A stretch of DNA of 5,921 bases from Myxococcales bacterium UBA5297 (GTDB lineage: Bacteria; Myxococcota; Myxococcia; Myxococcales; UBA5297). Numbering within the stretch: position 1 is the stretch's first letter; each line of letters opens with the position of its first letter. Below are positions 4,781 through 5,921 of this stretch, piece after piece. Location: contig DHSB01000058.1 in the NCBI GenBank assembly GCA_002408385.1, forward strand, positions 45,600 to 51,520. Reading direction: 5' to 3'. Made by a program: the position numbers and the translations under genes. The notes beneath the pieces were generated by a model. It did not search any database. It was not told the DNA's origin and saw only the letters and a program-made list of their open reading frames with translations.

Positions 4781-5921
4781 ATGCCGCTCGGCACGCTACC
4801 GCTGCTCCTCGCGCCTCTGCTCGTCGCATCGAACGCTGGTCCCTGGACTGTTCGCGGACAGGTGCTCGAGGGAGGAGAGCCCGCCGCGGGCGCGCGGGTC
4901 GAGGTGGTGAACGGCACCAAGATCGTCGCGGCGGCTAAGGCCGATAGTGCCGGCAGCTTCACGCTGCCGCCCTTTCGCTGCTCCCGATGCATCCTTCGCG
5001 CGCGCAAAGGCACCGCCGGTGATCAGCGCTGGATAGAGCCGGCCGTGGAGGGAGGCAGCTTTGCCCTCGCCCTTCACGGGGCGCAGATGGTCCTTCGCGT
5101 GGTGGATCGCGAGAGCGGGAAGCCGGTGGTAGGCGCCACCTTGAGCGCGTTCAGTCGCGCCTCGCCCCGCGCCGAGGGGGCCACCTCGATTCCCGAACCG
5201 GAGCGCGCCGAGCCCGGTGTCTTCGTGGCCCAGGGGCTCGAGCCTGGGACGTATGGCCTGACGGTGCGCGCTTCTGGCTACGCGAGCGCGTGGCCGCGCG
5301 TCGAGCTCTCGGTGGCCCAGGGGCGGCAGGTGATCGACCTTCCGCTTGCCCGCCTCGTCCCGGTTCGCGGACGCGTCGTGAACGCCGCTGGCGCTCCGGT
5401 CGCCGGCGCCACGGTCACGCTCGAGAGCGATCTGGCGGCCGACGACGCGGTCACCGGCGCCGACGGACGCTTCGTCATCAAGGGTGCCACCCCGACGCCG
5501 ACGACGCTGAGGGTCGTTCGAGACGGCTTCCTCCCCCAGAGGCGTCCCTGGAAACTCGAGGGGGAGGTCACCTTCAAGCTGCTGCCGAGCCAGCCGCTGA
5601 CCCTCTGCGTCGTCGACGGAAGAGGGCGGCGGCTCAAGGAGGCGAGGGCGTTCGCTACGCTGCCTGACGAGAGGCGCGAGGCGCTCGAGGGGCGCGACGC
5701 TGAGGGGTGCATCCGCTGTCGCCTCCCGGCCGGCAGCTATAGGGTGGAGGTCGTCGCGCCGCAGCATCCGCCGACGACGCTGACGGTCGTGATCGATGAC
5801 CGGCCGCTGCGCCGCGAGGTGAGCCTGGGCAAAGGGCTGAGCCTCTCGGTTCGCGTCGTCGACGACCTTGGAAACCCTCTGCCCTCGGCCGGCGTGCGCT
5901 TCGCGCAGGTGTGGCAGGGGC
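4781..5921 (+). CDS. Exported carboxypeptidase-regulatory-like repeat protein (N-terminal 380 aa, runs off the edge)
   Basis: The frame is open from ATG 4781 to the window edge with no stop. Residues 1-19 form a hydrophobic leader (MPLGTLPLLLAPLLVASNA) with a possible signal peptidase I site after Ala19; it lacks a basic n-region unless GTG 4772 is used, which adds an Arg. A series of beta-sandwich repeats of the carboxypeptidase-regulatory-like/Ig type follows: about 24-80 (VRGQVLEGGEPAAGARVEV), 103-170 (LRVVDRESGKPVVGATL, then LEPGTYGLTVRASGY), 195-255 (VRGRVVNAAGAPVAGATVTL, then TGADGRFVIKGA), 273-338 (LTLCVVDGRGRRLKEARAF, then LPAGSYRVEVVAP) and a fifth from 354 cut by the edge. No peptidase domain is present. 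Such proteins lie at the cell surface or in the periplasm and act in structure, adhesion or carbohydrate binding; the exact role is unknown. Cysteine pairs CSRC (67-70) and CIRC (310-313) plus Cys276 could form disulfides. Confidence 0.88.
   Translation, partial: MPLGTLPLLLAPLLVASNAGPWTVRGQVLEGGEPAAGARVEVVNGTKIVAAAKADSAGSFTLPPFRCSRCILRARKGTAGDQRWIEPAVEGGSFALALHGAQMVLRVVDRESGKPVVGATLSAFSRASPRAEGATSIPEPERAEPGVFVAQGLEPGTYGLTVRASGYASAWPRVELSVAQGRQVIDLPLARLVPVRGRVVNAAGAPVAGATVTLESDLAADDAVTGADGRFVIKGATPTPTTLRVVRDGFLPQRRPWKLEGEVTFKLLPSQPLTLCVVDGRGRRLKEARAFATLPDERREALEGRDAEGCIRCRLPAGSYRVEVVAPQHPPTTLTVVIDDRPLRREVSLGKGLSLSVRVVDDLGNPLPSAGVRFAQVWQG

Noticed and set aside
4796..5767. Minus-strand open frame of 323 codons opposite the exported repeat protein
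   Set aside because: The plus frame has a ribosome binding site, a leader and clear repeat motifs, while the minus frame has none.

Overview
The window is GC-rich throughout (roughly 70% by eye), and its clear genes strongly prefer G or C at third codon positions. It carries a phosphofructokinase of the PKTIDND type, a divergent HTH/zinc-ribbon regulator, and a secreted protein built of carboxypeptidase-regulatory-like (Ig-fold) repeats. That combination fits a free-living high-GC bacterium such as a myxobacterium or relative, but the lineage is inferred and nothing in the window fixes it. I saw no rRNA, tRNA, CRISPR array or intact insertion sequence.

Layout. Positions 1-29 look like the last codons of an upstream gene. 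Positions 235-1634 hold a two-gene operon joined by a 4-base ATGA overlap. Its first gene encodes a 332-residue protein with a central glycine/alanine-rich hydrophobic block between helical, coiled-coil-like arms. Its second encodes a 134-residue charged, helical, soluble protein. They look like a membrane-active protein and its partner, function unknown; this is the best candidate here for an undescribed system. Positions 1635-2099 hold no intact gene, only coding-like fragments on both strands.

Positions 2100-2435 (minus) encode a small winged-helix regulator with a C-terminal four-cysteine zinc ribbon. Across a 148-base divergent gap, 2584-3675 (plus) encodes 6-phosphofructokinase, the committed step of glycolysis. 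Its active site pairs the Gly typical of ATP-dependent enzymes with the Lys seen in PPi-dependent and group III enzymes. The divergent regulator is a reasonable but unproven candidate to control it.

Positions 3676-4770 are a degraded stretch. A coding-like plus-strand sequence starts 24 bases after the phosphofructokinase stop behind a plausible ribosome binding site, but it changes frame several times. A strong hairpin follows at 4368-4406, and then a coding-like minus-strand fragment. From 4781 to the right edge runs an unfinished gene for an exported multi-repeat Ig-fold protein, with a good ribosome binding site and a hydrophobic leader.
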